DNA of 64,000 nucleotides, taken from positions 15,583,030 to 15,647,029 of the forward strand of contig JAJEKV010000024.1 in the NCBI GenBank assembly GCA_021234155.1, in the 5' to 3' direction. The position numbers and the translations under genes are program-made. Numbering within the stretch: the first letter of the stretch is position 1; each line of letters opens with the position of its first letter. Shown here piece by piece: positions 11,332 to 21,970 of the stretch. Source of the DNA: Isoetes taiwanensis (taxonomy: Eukaryota > Streptophyta > Lycopodiopsida > Isoetales > Isoetaceae). The notes under the pieces were generated by a model. It had not been told where the DNA came from, did not search any database, and saw only the letters and a program-made list of their open reading frames with translations.

Positions 11332-14053
11332 CCTTTTATCCATGACTCTAGCATTCAGCTGCCAGATATGGCTTTCACATGTTTTGAAGCGATTTGGAGC
11401 ACTCAACGGCGAGATTTCATGGGCATTTGGTCGGGACTCAGTGATTCGAACTCGGATTATGCAGATTGTTTTTGTTTCTTATTTGCACAGTTTTTCTAAG
11501 TCATGCATGATTCATCCTATCGGTCTGGTTTTTATGGCTAGGTGGTTCCTGACATATCCTTATTTAGGATTGGTTACGATGGCTAGGAGGATTCGATACA
11601 GCTTTGGATCATGTGATAGCAGCATGGGCAGGAAGTGATTCTCTGTCTCTTCTTTGTGTTTCTCAGATTTTTTGTGCAGGAGTCATTTTTCTGGCGAACG
11701 GAAGGAGTGGCTTGATTCCCCTATTCTGGTTTAGGCCCATTGGTGCCGGGCAGGAGCTCCAGGGCCGCAGATCCACATGCAGATCCGCCATCCAGTATCC
11801 AGCATCCAGCGCAGCACGCCGCCATCCGATTGGCTCAGGGATCTACAATCTGTTCAGCCTACTCATGGGCCTGTTCCGCCATGCAGATCCGAGCTATGGT
11901 TCAGGGCCATCTGGATTCCGATCCCTATGCACCATCATCAGTTGTAGCTCATGGCATGATAAGTTCTAGCTCGGATCCCCTATTCTTGGACCGCCGTCGG
12001 GGCCATCCGTTTGGATTGCCACAGGAAGCTCCTCCGTTCTCTCTTCTTCCGGCCTCTCCACCGTTCCCCCTGCCTCGACCTGCTACCTACCGTTTTTCAA
12101 TCATGTAGTAGCTTCCGGCCTGCCTCCTGTGACAGGCCGTCGCCCTTCTCTGGTTGCAAGCTCCTGCCCACATGGCAGGGCCACGTGGCCGCAGGGTAAT
12201 CCTGCCGGTATAGATCCCGTGGAGCAGAGGTGGCATCCCCGATTTAAGAGGTGCTCACCTTTTAACGCACCATGGTTTTATTGAACTCTTGATCTAATTT
12301 CCTAGTTGTAGTCATAGCATACCACGTTAGAATTTGACATGCATTTTCTTTTCACCCTTTTCTATCCATAATGCATTTGATGCTTCGATCCATGCATTAT
12401 TTATGCCATCAATGGTTGAATTCTGCATTTTATCGACACAGGCAATTTTTGGTGCCTCATTTTCATAACCTTTGAACGGTTATATTCATAAGCACAGAAC
12501 ATGTAAGAATAGTAGCCATCTTATCTGTCTCCCCTTACCTTAGCTCACTTTTTTCTTTTTTACCCTAGCTATCTATCAGTTTTATGCATTTTTGAAGGCT
12601 TTTCATGTTTAATGGTTTTTTCATATTATGCATTCTTCGTAACGGGCGCGTGATCCATTGTGGAATAGCGTTTTTCGACATTATTCTCCATGAGGTATCT
12701 CCTCACTATGCATGCCGGTGTCTCACTTTCGCCTTTCGGCTTTACATCTTCTTTGGCTCTTAAGTCACTGCTTGTTACCGACGTTTTTGCCTGAGCAAGT
12801 TTTTTCGCACTTTCTCTATATTTTCAATCAGGTTCCTATATCGATGTATTTGAATTTCTGTTGGGTTAGTGCCTTATTACCTTCTACACCATGGTGTTGT
12901 CCATTCAAGTTGTTGTTTTAGCTATGATGTAAGGCGGGGCTTTATTATCATCTACATCAGGGTTGAGTCATGTTGATTTGTTGCTTTAGCTTTGAATTGG
13001 TCATGTTCGACGTTCTTGCTAACTTCTGTTTCTTATTTTTTCTTTGTATATTCCCAAGTTCAAGGGTGATATATTCTTTTCATTTTTGCACAACCTGTAG
13101 TTCAATCCATCGGCTCATATACATTCATTCATTTATTCTTAGCGGTCATATGTCATCTTCACACTTGGGACATTCAATTTCTTTCTCTATTATGAAGTTG
13201 CTAAGTCATCCTCTACATTTCATCCTTCTTGGCACCATGGCTCCGTTATTCATGCTTAAATCCACGGTTGCCTTATTCATGCTTATTCATTGGATCATCT
13301 CATTTATCTGGCGTTTGTTCCTCTTTTCAACATATTTTCTCCATCGGTTACTATTTGTCTTATGCTCCCTATTTTACTTATCATGGCCTTTTCATAGCCT
13401 TTGGTTTTTATAATGGTTACATAGGTTATCTTATGCCTCCTTTACATATACCCTCGGAGGGAATTACGAGTCACATTTACATTATATTTTCTATCATTTG
13501 GGTGTCCCTTTTCTTTTTTCCTATGCGGGGTTTTCGATTGTTATGTTTTTCTCATGTCTTATTCATAATTGCATTAGAATATGAGACATCTAGGGGCTTT
13601 TGTTTTAGGGGGTGGTTTTTCCCTCCCATGTTATCTCTTTCGTATGTTACCTTTTCCAAGTTGATGGACCTCTATTTTTATATATGTGACATTATCCTTT
13701 GAATTTGAGGCTTTTTCATGGTTGTTTTCGGATTTTTCTTCTTTGCACTTGTGTTTTTATCGTGGATTCGATGCACCATACTATTTAAATGGGTCTATGC
13801 TCTCCTCATATTTGTTTTTCTCTTGTTTATGTTCTGGCTCACTTTTTACCTCGTTTTAGTCTTGTGGTTACTTGGGATGTTGTCTTGTTTTCATAATTCT
13901 ACCTACTTGATCTCTTGGTTTATTATCTTTTTATTGCCTATAGATTTGTGGCCACCATCTTCCGTGTTGCATTTGTCTTTTTTACATTGATGCATTCCAT
14001 TTCCATGGTCGGTTGCAGTATGGCCTCAATTGCGTGTTATTTCTCCGACATGT

Positions 14054-14556
14054 ATCTCTTTTGTATGTTATTTTTTATATTGTGGTTCCCATGTGGCATT
14101 CATGGTGGTTTGGGTTTTATCTTTTGCACCTGTGTTTGTATCTTATGTGTGATGCACTACACTTGGCTCAGGTGGTATACGTTATTCGGGTGGTATTATC
14201 TTCTACATTCTAGGTTTCCCATAGTTGTTGGGTTTTATTTTTTGCACTTGTGGTTTATCTTGTTTTTTTGATGCACTGCACTCTTCAACACTTGTTTGGG
14301 TTCTTGTTTATGTTCTGGCCCGCATTTTTACGACAACTTCTCATCTCTTTTGTATGTTATTTTTTATATTGTGGTTCCCATGTGGTTATATGTGGCATTC
14401 TTTTCTGTGTTTAGGATTTCCCCATGGTGGATTGGGTTTTATCTTTTGCACTTGTGTTTGTATCTTATGTGTGATGCACTACACTTGGCTCAGGTGGTAT
14501 CGTTATTATTAGGTTGGTATTATCTTCTACATTCTAGGTTTCCCATAGTTGTTGTG
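14054..14556 (+). repeat. imperfect tandem duplication, period 289 bp
   Basis: The segment from 14054 (ATCTCTTTTGTATGTTATTT) is repeated from 14343, including GTGATGCACTACACTTGGCT and TATTATCTTCTACATTCTAG. The second copy carries an extra segment of about 35 bp near 14390-14425. Confidence 0.8.
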
Positions 14557-14941
14557 GTTTATCTTGTTTTTTTCCACCACCATTTGGGTGATGCTTTTCT
14601 CCACCCCCGGGTGATCTTTGTCCTCTCTCTTTTTTCGGAATCGTTTCTAATCGCTCACCTCCTTTTGAGTGCTTGTCGTTTTTGGTTTGCCGCTTTGCCA
14701 TTATGCACGTTCTTGTTCTCATGTCGCTTCGTGGGTGCATTCTACATGTTCCATTTCTTCTCGGCAGTGGTTTGGCTCCTCTTCGTCTCACCCTCGCTAT
14801 TCGCTTAGCCGTGCCCGACTTCGACCCTAGAGTTTTTCGTGGCGGATGGGCTTATAGTTTATCGCGGTTTAGCCTCATTTTATTGTTGCGCTCCATTAAG
14901 CCATGTGCCATTGACCCAACTCAGCGCTTGGAGGTTTTGCG

Positions 14942-14990
14942 GCTCTCTCTCTCTCTCTCCCTCCCTCCCTCCCTCCCTCCCTCCCTCCTC
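14942..14990 (+). repeat. pyrimidine microsatellite, CT then CCCT units
   Basis: A run of CT dinucleotides passes into CCCT tetranucleotides, ending in CTCC. The sequence shows no other feature here. Confidence 0.9.
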
Positions 14991-16290
14991 TTTTTCTTCT
15001 TTTTTGGCATGATCATCGGGGAGCTCTAGTGTTTGTTGGTTCCTTTGTTCACTTTATTAAGCGCTTATTTGTTGCTTCATGAAGTTATATTTTCTATTCT
15101 TGAACATGGGTGGCCAATTGATATTGTTCGATGTACCAATTTTATGGATTTAGGAGCTTCTTTGTTTTCGTTAGCGCCACTTTGTCATGTTCGCAGTAGG
15201 CTGATTTTTCGTGCATAGCTTTGCTCCCTATATATGATATTACATACTCATTCTGTAAGTTTCGAGACGTTGCTTTATTAGACATGGTTGACTTTTCATG
15301 TTCTTTTAGCCCCTAGTTTTTATCATTCTTCCCCGTTTCCTCCGTTTTTTGCTCGATATGCAGGGTCCACATGTTGAGGTTCGTACTCACGGTTGCTGGC
15401 GGTCCTCGTTCTCTCGCGCTCGCTACGTGGTGTGCAACTCTACTCAACATCTCCACGTTTCTCGTTCGATCTTTATGTCTATGCATTTTTGCATTCCTAT
15501 GCGTAAGTTTTTCATCTTTGCCTTATTATCTCGGTTACTTGTTATTCTTCCTTCTTAATTATCGTTATTGTTTATTCTTTTTGGGGATCCATGATGAGGG
15601 GTTCCTTTGTTGACTTATCTCCCTCTAGATATTGGCCCACGAGTTGGGAAGGGATAATAGCCACATTCTTGGACTTGGTCCGTAGCCCCATTCACGGACT
15701 TGATTCCGCATTTGTATTCAAATCGATCGGCTATCTTAGGGCCCTTCCTTGATTCATCATCGTGGCGGCCTTCCTTTTCTTTTCATTGTTTTATTCTCTA
15801 ATGTTCCTCCCCTTTTTCGGGTCATTGGTGATGTCGATCCATAGCGGGCGTTTTTAGGCTCTTTTCTTCAACCGGCTTTTCTCTCCACGGCTCGCTCGCA
15901 CTACTGGTTCTCATCGTCAACGCGAAGCTTCCCTCGCGCTTGAACCAGACTCTTCAGACCCTGGTTCCCTTTCTCCCCCTGCCACTCCAAACGAGACCCA
16001 CTTGCCCGCGCTCATATGATTTCTTTAGCTCGCTTGCCTTCGTTCGCATGCCTGGCCCGTCACTATCCTTCAGCGCCTCCGGCGGCCCTCTTTTTCGCTC
16101 CTCTCCTTCCTCTCTACGTCCTTTATCCTATCCGATTGCTTGGGTGGTGGTGGCGCTCCTTTTCTTCTCCTCCCGCTATGTGCTTTGCGACCCAACTCCA
16201 CACCTGGCGGTTCTAGCTGTCTATTGAGGGTTTTTGCACTTGTAGCGGATCTTTTTCTATTTGGTATGCTCATTACATATTTTTGGCATC

Positions 16291-16650
16291 TTTGCTATTT
16301 GGCTTTATCTAGATAGGATGCATATTGCGTTTGGCACTGCATTGAGATTTTCTGACATGGGTTTATATTGGATTATCTTTCATTTTTATGCTTCTCTTTA
16401 TTTAGATATGGGGTGTCCTACGTTGTTGTCCACAAGGTATTGTATTGGGCACATTCTAATTTGTGCATGGTGTTGCTATTTAACTTTATCTGGATATGAT
16501 GCATATTGCGTTTGGCACCACATTGAGATTTTGCGACATGGGTTTCTATTGGATCATTTTTTCCTTTTTTTGCTTCTCAAAGATCTAGACATGGCGTGTC
16601 TTACGTTGTTATATACAAGCTATTATATTGGGCACATTTTAATGGCCACT
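16291..16650 (+). repeat. imperfect tandem duplication, period about 181 bp
   Basis: The unit with GCATATTGCGTTTGGCAC at 16320 recurs at 16501. Both are followed by a CATTGAGATTTT block and later by TATTGGGCACATT. Divergence is moderate and no coding sense is visible. Confidence 0.8.
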
Positions 16651-16869
16651 TTTAGTTTGTTTTGTGTTCTTGATGTTCTTTTTTATGGTTTTACATTGAG
16701 GCTTATCTTTCTCTAGATGTCGCGTTTTTTTATGGACCGTTTTTTGTTGGGTGGTGCTGTTTTTTTCCACCGTGATGGTGACATTCATGTCTATTTATCA
16801 TCTTTAGTGATGTTGTAGATAACATTGTCTAGCATTATTTTGCAGTGCATATTTCTTTTTACATGATTG

Positions 16870-17150
16870 TTATCCACCCGTTGGGTGACGCTTTTTTCCG
16901 CCATGGTGGTGATGCTATTTCCGCCTGCGGGTGATGCTGTTTATTTCTACCTCCAGGGTGACGCATATTTCTTTTTACGTAATTGTTTTCCACCCGTTGG
17001 GTGATGCATAATTGTTTTCCACCCGTTGGGTGATGTTATCTCCACCTGCGGGTGATGCTGTTTATTTCCACCTCGAGGGTGACGCATATTTCTTTCTACG
17101 TAATTGTTTTCCACCCGTTGGGTGCTGCTGTTCTCCACCCTATTGGGGTA
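16870..17150 (+). repeat. array of about ten small palindromes (CACCCgttGGGTG type)
   Basis: Short hairpin units recur every 20-50 bp, each usually followed by ATGC or ACGC. Variants include CACCCgttGGGTG (three or four times), CACCtgcGGGTG, CACCTCgaGGGTG and CGCCatGGTGG. The arms differ between units but stay self-complementary. Two weaker members lie near 14575 and 16770. Confidence 0.7.
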
Positions 17151-17299
17151 ATGCTCTCTTTTTTTGCTTCATGTTGAATTTGCTCTAACCATTCACGGGT
17201 GTTTTTTCGAGTTCTTTGTGTTGCTTGCAGGTTTTACGCCCTCGGCTTATAGTTAAGGAAGTTCTTTGGTAGTCGGCCAGTTTTGTGTCTCTTGCGAGT

Positions 17300-17352
17300 C
17301 CTTTCCCAGAATAGCATCGATCCGAGCCATCGGATCGCCATTCTGGGAAAGG
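17300..17352. repeat. 53-bp near-perfect hairpin upstream of the second TATA segment
   Basis: The outer arms CCTTTCCCAGAAT (17300-17312) and ATTCTGGGAAAGG (17340-17352) pair perfectly. The inner arms CGATCCGA (17318-17325) and TCGGATCG (17330-17337) also pair, around a GCCA loop. It lies a few bases upstream of the TATA segment. The left flank word TTGTGTCTCTTGCGAGTCC recurs near 17840. Confidence 0.8.
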
Positions 17353-17437
17353 GCGAGCTGCTATATAAGGCTATTTCCTCTTTCGCACTGGTTATCGGCG
17401 TCTTCTCACAGCAGCTCTTCTTCTATTCTCGTTGCTT
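17353..17437 (+). promoter_or_regulatory. TATA-containing promoter-like segment, copy 2
   Basis: It repeats the 11107-11190 segment almost exactly, from GAGCTGCTATATAAGG to TTCTCGTTGCTT, with one clear substitution (CACCGG versus CACTGG). Sequence on either side differs between the two copies, apart from the pyrimidine-rich start of the leader. Confidence 0.5.
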
Positions 17438-17869
17438 CCCTCCCTTCCCGCCCTGCTGCGTGAGGGCATGAGTTTGCTTTTCTCTAACCATTCACGGGTA
17501 TTTTTTAGGGGTTTTTGTGTTGCTTGCAGGCTTCCGCTCTCTTCTGGGGTCCTGCTATATTTTGTGTTCGTCATCAACTCATCTCTTTCGGTTTTCCAGG
17601 CAACACATTCAAGGTTGTTGGCGACCATTTTTCATTAGGGTTTTCCTCGAAAACCCGAAAGGGCGGGGTTTTTTATCCCGATGAGAAGTTGTCGCCATTA
17701 CCCTTTTATATTGCCTGTGCACATTTCTTTTTACGGGGTAGTCCGATATTGTTCCTATGGTCGGCTACCCCTCTCTATTCTTCCAAACATTGTATACTGC
17801 TGCTGTGATGAATGACAAGCCTATCTATTCGCGCCGGTTTTGTGTCTCTTGCGAGTCCTTTCCCAGAAT

Positions 17870-18546
17870 TTTAAGAAGGTGTTACTCATGGATGACACTA
17901 GAATTACACACAGGGAGAATGGTTTGTTTCAAGATGTCAAGGAGTGGCTCAATAAATGGGATATACAATGGGATGAAGTGGTCTTAGTAAAATCTGATTT
18001 AAGACAATGGATATCCAGGAAAGAATATAAGAAGATTTGGTCGCAGCCCAAGACCAAAATGATTTTGTATAAGGAGAATATGAACCCCACATTAGAAATG
18101 GCAGGGCACCTGAGGGAAAATATTTCTATCCAAAAACGACATGCTATTTGCAGGATTCGGCTTAGTTCGCATCATTTAGGTGTGGAACTGGGTAGATGGG
18201 GACATATTATCCCTAGAGATCAAAGATACTGTAAACTATGTGGGGAAGGTAAAGTAGAGGATGAGGACCATGCATTGTTTTGATGCACGACATGCAATGT
18301 ATTACATGATAAGACTGGAATACACTACGAAGATCTGCCAACCTCTTTCACCCTAAGTGGGGATATATTGGGGAAGTATTTGATTGGGCTTTTATAGTAT
18401 AGAGAAGCTTGTATGCATAATCATAATGTTGACGATAATGACAGTTTGAGTGAGAGTGATGAGCTAGATGAGGATTTAGAAGCTCATCTATTGTTTCGAT
18501 GACATTTAAAATTGTCGTCTAATGGCCTCCCATAGAGGCAATAGAC
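17870..18546 (+). mobile_element. family-1 LINE copy A, 5'-truncated
   Basis: Only the C-terminal part of ORF2 is left. It covers the helical region with WLNKWDIQWDE, the conserved HAICRIRLSSHHLGVELGRW block, and a zinc-knuckle-like CKLCGEGKVEDEDHALF that is cut by a TGA where the last cysteine region should follow. The same blocks appear in copies B, C and E. Weak coding sense continues to an acidic tail near 18450. It ends with a 3' stem-loop at 18516-18546 and a CT tail. It encodes no catalytic domain and cannot be autonomous. Confidence 0.85.
18516..18546 (+). promoter_or_regulatory. 3' stem-loop of LINE copy A
   Basis: Outer arms GTCT (18517-18520) and AGAC (18543-18546) pair. Inner arms GCCTC (18525-18529) and GAGGC (18535-18539) pair around a five-base loop. 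The inner arm sequence differs from that of copies B-D but the two-tier structure is kept. Confidence 0.55.
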
Positions 18547-18573
18547 TCTCTCTCTCTCTCTCTCTCTCTCTCT
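18546..18573 (+). repeat. CT microsatellite joining LINE copies A and B
   Basis: A pure CT run directly follows the stem-loop of copy A and is directly followed by the truncated reverse-transcriptase start of copy B. Confidence 0.9.
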
Positions 18574-18574
18574 A

Positions 18575-20154
18575 CATGGTTAATAGGCGGAATTTGTGGC
18601 AGAGAATGGTAGACCTGAACATCCCGATTGAGCTCAGACATGCGGTAGGTGTGCTTTATGGCAAGGTTCTAGTGCAGCTGTCATTCCCCTTTGTGGAGTT
18701 ATGTGATGAGATGGTAGAAAGCAATATGGGAGTAAAGCAAGGATGTCCACTGTCACCTACTCTTTTCGGGCTTATTCATAGACCAACTTGAAGGGTGGAG
18801 TGCGAGCACATGGGGGAGATGGTACCGCTCTGAGAGAGTATGTATTCATGCTTCTATTATATGCTGATGATGTAGTATTGCTGTCCCGGAGCATACAAGG
18901 GATGCAAAAGCATTTGGATGTGCTTGAAGCATTTTGCGAGGATAAGGGCATGCGGGTGAATCTAGATAAGACCAAGGCAGTGGTGTTTGGGGCAAAAAAG
19001 ACGGAACATGTTCGATTCTACTATAAGGATAGGCAAGTGGAAGTGGTAGAGAATTACAAATATTTGGGCCTAACCGTAGATAAGAGTCCTAATTGGAATC
19101 AAGCAGTGGAACATAGGGTGAATGCGGGTCTAAAAGCGTTGTATGCTATGCAAAGGAAGTGTGTGAATGCAGAGAGATATGGAATTTTGAGATGAAGCGT
19201 ATGCTCTACAAGGTGCTTGTCCGTCCGACGGTTGTGCTATATGGTCGTGAAGTTCGGGGACCAGGCCTTGCTAATGATAGCTGGCAAAAAGTGGAAAGAT
19301 CTGAAAGAAATTTTTTCATACGGAGTTGGGCACAAAGATGCAAACACCATATGACATGATGCTAGTTGAAAGTGGAATGATGCCACTCGAAGCTGAGGCT
19401 CTTTGCAGACTACTGCGCTATATGTGCAAAGTCCTATATGATATGCCGAATAATAGCTTGCCTAGACTTGCTTTAGAGGAAACCAGAAGTAAAGGCTGGT
19501 GTGCAGATATAGACAGATGGCTTATGAAATGGGGGATGAACATACAGGATTTGGAGATGCACAAAGAGGACATTAGTGGTTGGGTTCGAGATAGTTTCTT
19601 GAGTAAGTCATGGAGCGTGCCAGCTGTGAAGAAAGAGTATTATAAGGCTCACATAAATCCATCTCTGCAAGAAGCACAGTATCTTAGGGAACCCATATCA
19701 GTGAAACTTAGGCATGCAATCGCAAGAATACGGTTGAGCTCACACCGACTTGGTGTGGAGATCGGGAGATGGGCAGACATTGCACATGATCTTAGACATT
19801 GTCAGCTATGTGATGCGGGAGTAGTAGAAGATGAGGCCCATGTCCTGCTTTTTTGTCGCGCTTATTCGGATATCCGGGTCAAGCATGGGGTCAGTGCTAT
19901 TTCGCTTGTTGATTTCTTTTCGACAAAGCGTGCTCATGCATTGGAGGTTGTATTATGGACATTCTTAACCACAGAGAGGTCCTGATGAAGCAACAAAGGG
20001 TGACGGAGATTGAGGTAGAGGAGCCCAGTGTGTTGTTCTCTGAGGACGCATTGGATGACTTATTTTATCATTTTGAGTGCAATGTAATCGTCTCATAGAC
20101 CTGGCGGTCTCGAAGACGTAATAATAAAATTTCATTTCATTTCATTTCTCTCTC
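18575..20154 (+). mobile_element. family-1 LINE copy B, 5'-truncated ORF2 (reverse transcriptase to C-terminus)
   Basis: The element starts inside the reverse transcriptase (LWQRMVDLNIPIELRHAV), then GVKQGCPLSPTLFGL. After a frame change it reads the intact catalytic box LLYADDVVLLS at about 18855-18890, VNLDKTKAVVFG, and YKYLGLTVD. Further frame changes near 19190 and 19330 lead to the C-terminal region with HAIARIRLSSHRLGVEIGRW and the zinc knuckle CQLCDAGVVEDEAHVLLFC. An acidic tail ends in a TAG that falls inside the 3' stem-loop. At least three frameshifts make it inactive, although the YADD residues survive. Confidence 0.92.
20089..20118 (+). promoter_or_regulatory. 3' stem-loop of LINE copy B
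   Basis: Outer arms CGTCT (20089-20093) and AGACG (20114-20118) and inner arms AGACC (20097-20101) and GGTCT (20106-20110) pair perfectly, with 3-base bulges between tiers and a TGGC loop. The ORF2 stop codon TAG overlaps the first bulge. A TTTCA repeat then a TC run follows at 20130-20169. Confidence 0.75.
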
Positions 20155-20170
20155 TCTCTCTCTCTCTCTA

Positions 20171-20655
<485 letters not shown>

Positions 20656-20844
20656 TTTGTGTCAGAAGCATTTGCTGTTCCGATGCTCTAGAGGGGTCAA
20701 TAGCATTACTGATTTGCTCCAGAAGGGCTCTGCTACAAGCCATTTTCCTGAACCCTAGGCAAGCTCGACTGTCGTTCACTGTTACTCCGCCAGATAGCAC
20801 TTGCAACAAGATGTTTTGAGGCAGATCCGATCTACTGCAGAGGA

Positions 20845-21961
20845 TTGTTTTGCTTCAGATTGTTTGGCTTCAGAGACTATTTTGCTTCAGAGAGAACTCC
20901 ACTGCAGACCCTTTCTGAACCCACAACAATAACAACTAAGAACAAGGATGGAAAAATTGCAGGGACCAAAACTTGCAGTGGCACAGGCAAGACTAAACCT
21001 GTAGAAGAAAAAATAAAAAAGACATCTTTGGCTGTATCAGATAGTGCAGAGACTTCCAAGGTTAAACGAGGCAGAGAAAAACGAAATAAAAGAGCTGAGT
21101 CTCTGGCAGCAGAGGATGACGAGATGTCAACTGAAAACTCAATATCAGCAGATTCAGATAATGGAGATGGAAGTGAGCAAGCAGACTCTGAACATGAATG
21201 GCCTGAAACTATTTCAGTTGCTACCATGAAGACTATGCTTAATGATTTCAAGAAATCATTCATGCAAGAATTTGCTACTAATATGATGCAAGAATTGCTA
21301 AAGGAAATTAAAGATACCATGACTGCACAACTCCACATGGAATTAGAAAAGATGAAAGCTGAAACTGCAAAAACGTTAAACCAGATGAGGAAGGAAATGG
21401 AACAAATTAAAACCTGTGATCAAGAAGCAACTACACAGGCTATGGAGAAGCTTGATACTATGAGAGCAGAAATAGATGATGTTAAAAAGGACATGAACAC
21501 AATTCAAACGCAATGCGCACCAGCAGGTCAATCTGCTGAAGATGTTATGCTTCTAAGAATGCAATTCCAGGAATATGCTGAGGAACAGGAAAAACGTCAA
21601 AGGGCTCTGAATTTGAAAATTGTGGGACTAGCTGAAAAGGAAAATGAGAACACGAAGGCTGCTGTGGAAGAATTCTTTGCAGAGAACCTAAATGTCCAAG
21701 ATGCTGGAATAGTAGAAGCATTTCGCATTGGAAAAAGGGACACAGGTACAAGACACATTATAGTCTTTTTCATAATAGGAGGCCAAACTTGCAATCTTGA
21801 AAAACATAAACAAGCTGAATGGGAAGTTTGTTTGGGTGAATGAAGATTTAACTAAATATCAGATGCTAACCAAAAAACAAGAACTGGAAAGAGTAAGAGA
21901 AGCCAAAGCCAACAATAAAAAAGTTACTTGGAAAAAGGGAAAGGCCATCATTGAAGAATAG
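20845..21961 (+). pseudogene. family-1 LINE copy C, ORF1 (RNA-binding chaperone-like), frameshifted
   Basis: The product resembles LINE ORF1 proteins, which coat the element RNA and form the retrotransposition particle. The N-terminal third is charged and low complexity. A long coiled-coil covers roughly residues 125-250, ending near QEKRQRALNLKIVGLAE, where an RRM-like domain begins (AFRIGKRDTGTRHIIVFF). A +1 shift near 21770-21785 moves the C-terminal domain (FVWVNEDLTKYQMLTKKQEL and KKVTWKKGKAII) into another frame that stops at 21959-21961. The NEDLT and final basic blocks are typical of the ORF1 C-terminal domain. The first ATG in frame is at 20845; a later start is possible because the first residues are unusual. 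ORF2 starts just downstream. Confidence 0.85.
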
Positions 21962-21970
21962 GGGTTGTTG

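Larger units (their letters stand above)
12200..17180 (+). other. about 5 kb T-rich non-coding block
   Basis: The plus strand is strongly enriched in T, and in pyrimidines generally, for about 5 kb. The open reading frames here are long hydrophobic strings rich in Phe, Leu, Ile and Cys, which is what T-rich sequence produces by chance. No domain is recognisable. The block holds internal duplications and palindromes listed separately. It could be a long intron, a 5' leader, or the interior of a non-coding mobile element bounded by the two promoter-like segments. Confidence 0.55.
17181..17545 (+). promoter_or_regulatory. two copies of a splice-acceptor-like block
   Basis: The block CTCTAACCATTCACGGGT, a T-rich run and TTTGTGTTGCTTGCAG occurs at about 17190-17230 and again at about 17483-17529. 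It has the order branch-point-like A, polypyrimidine, CAG of a plant 3' splice site. This would fit a leader intron of the adjacent promoter-like segment, but no transcript evidence is available. Confidence 0.3.

Noticed and set aside
12712-14808. Long plus-strand open frames with many Phe, Leu and Cys residues that look like membrane proteins
   Set aside because: They fall in strongly T-rich sequence, overlap in several frames, and follow tandem duplications without frame constraint; composition explains them.
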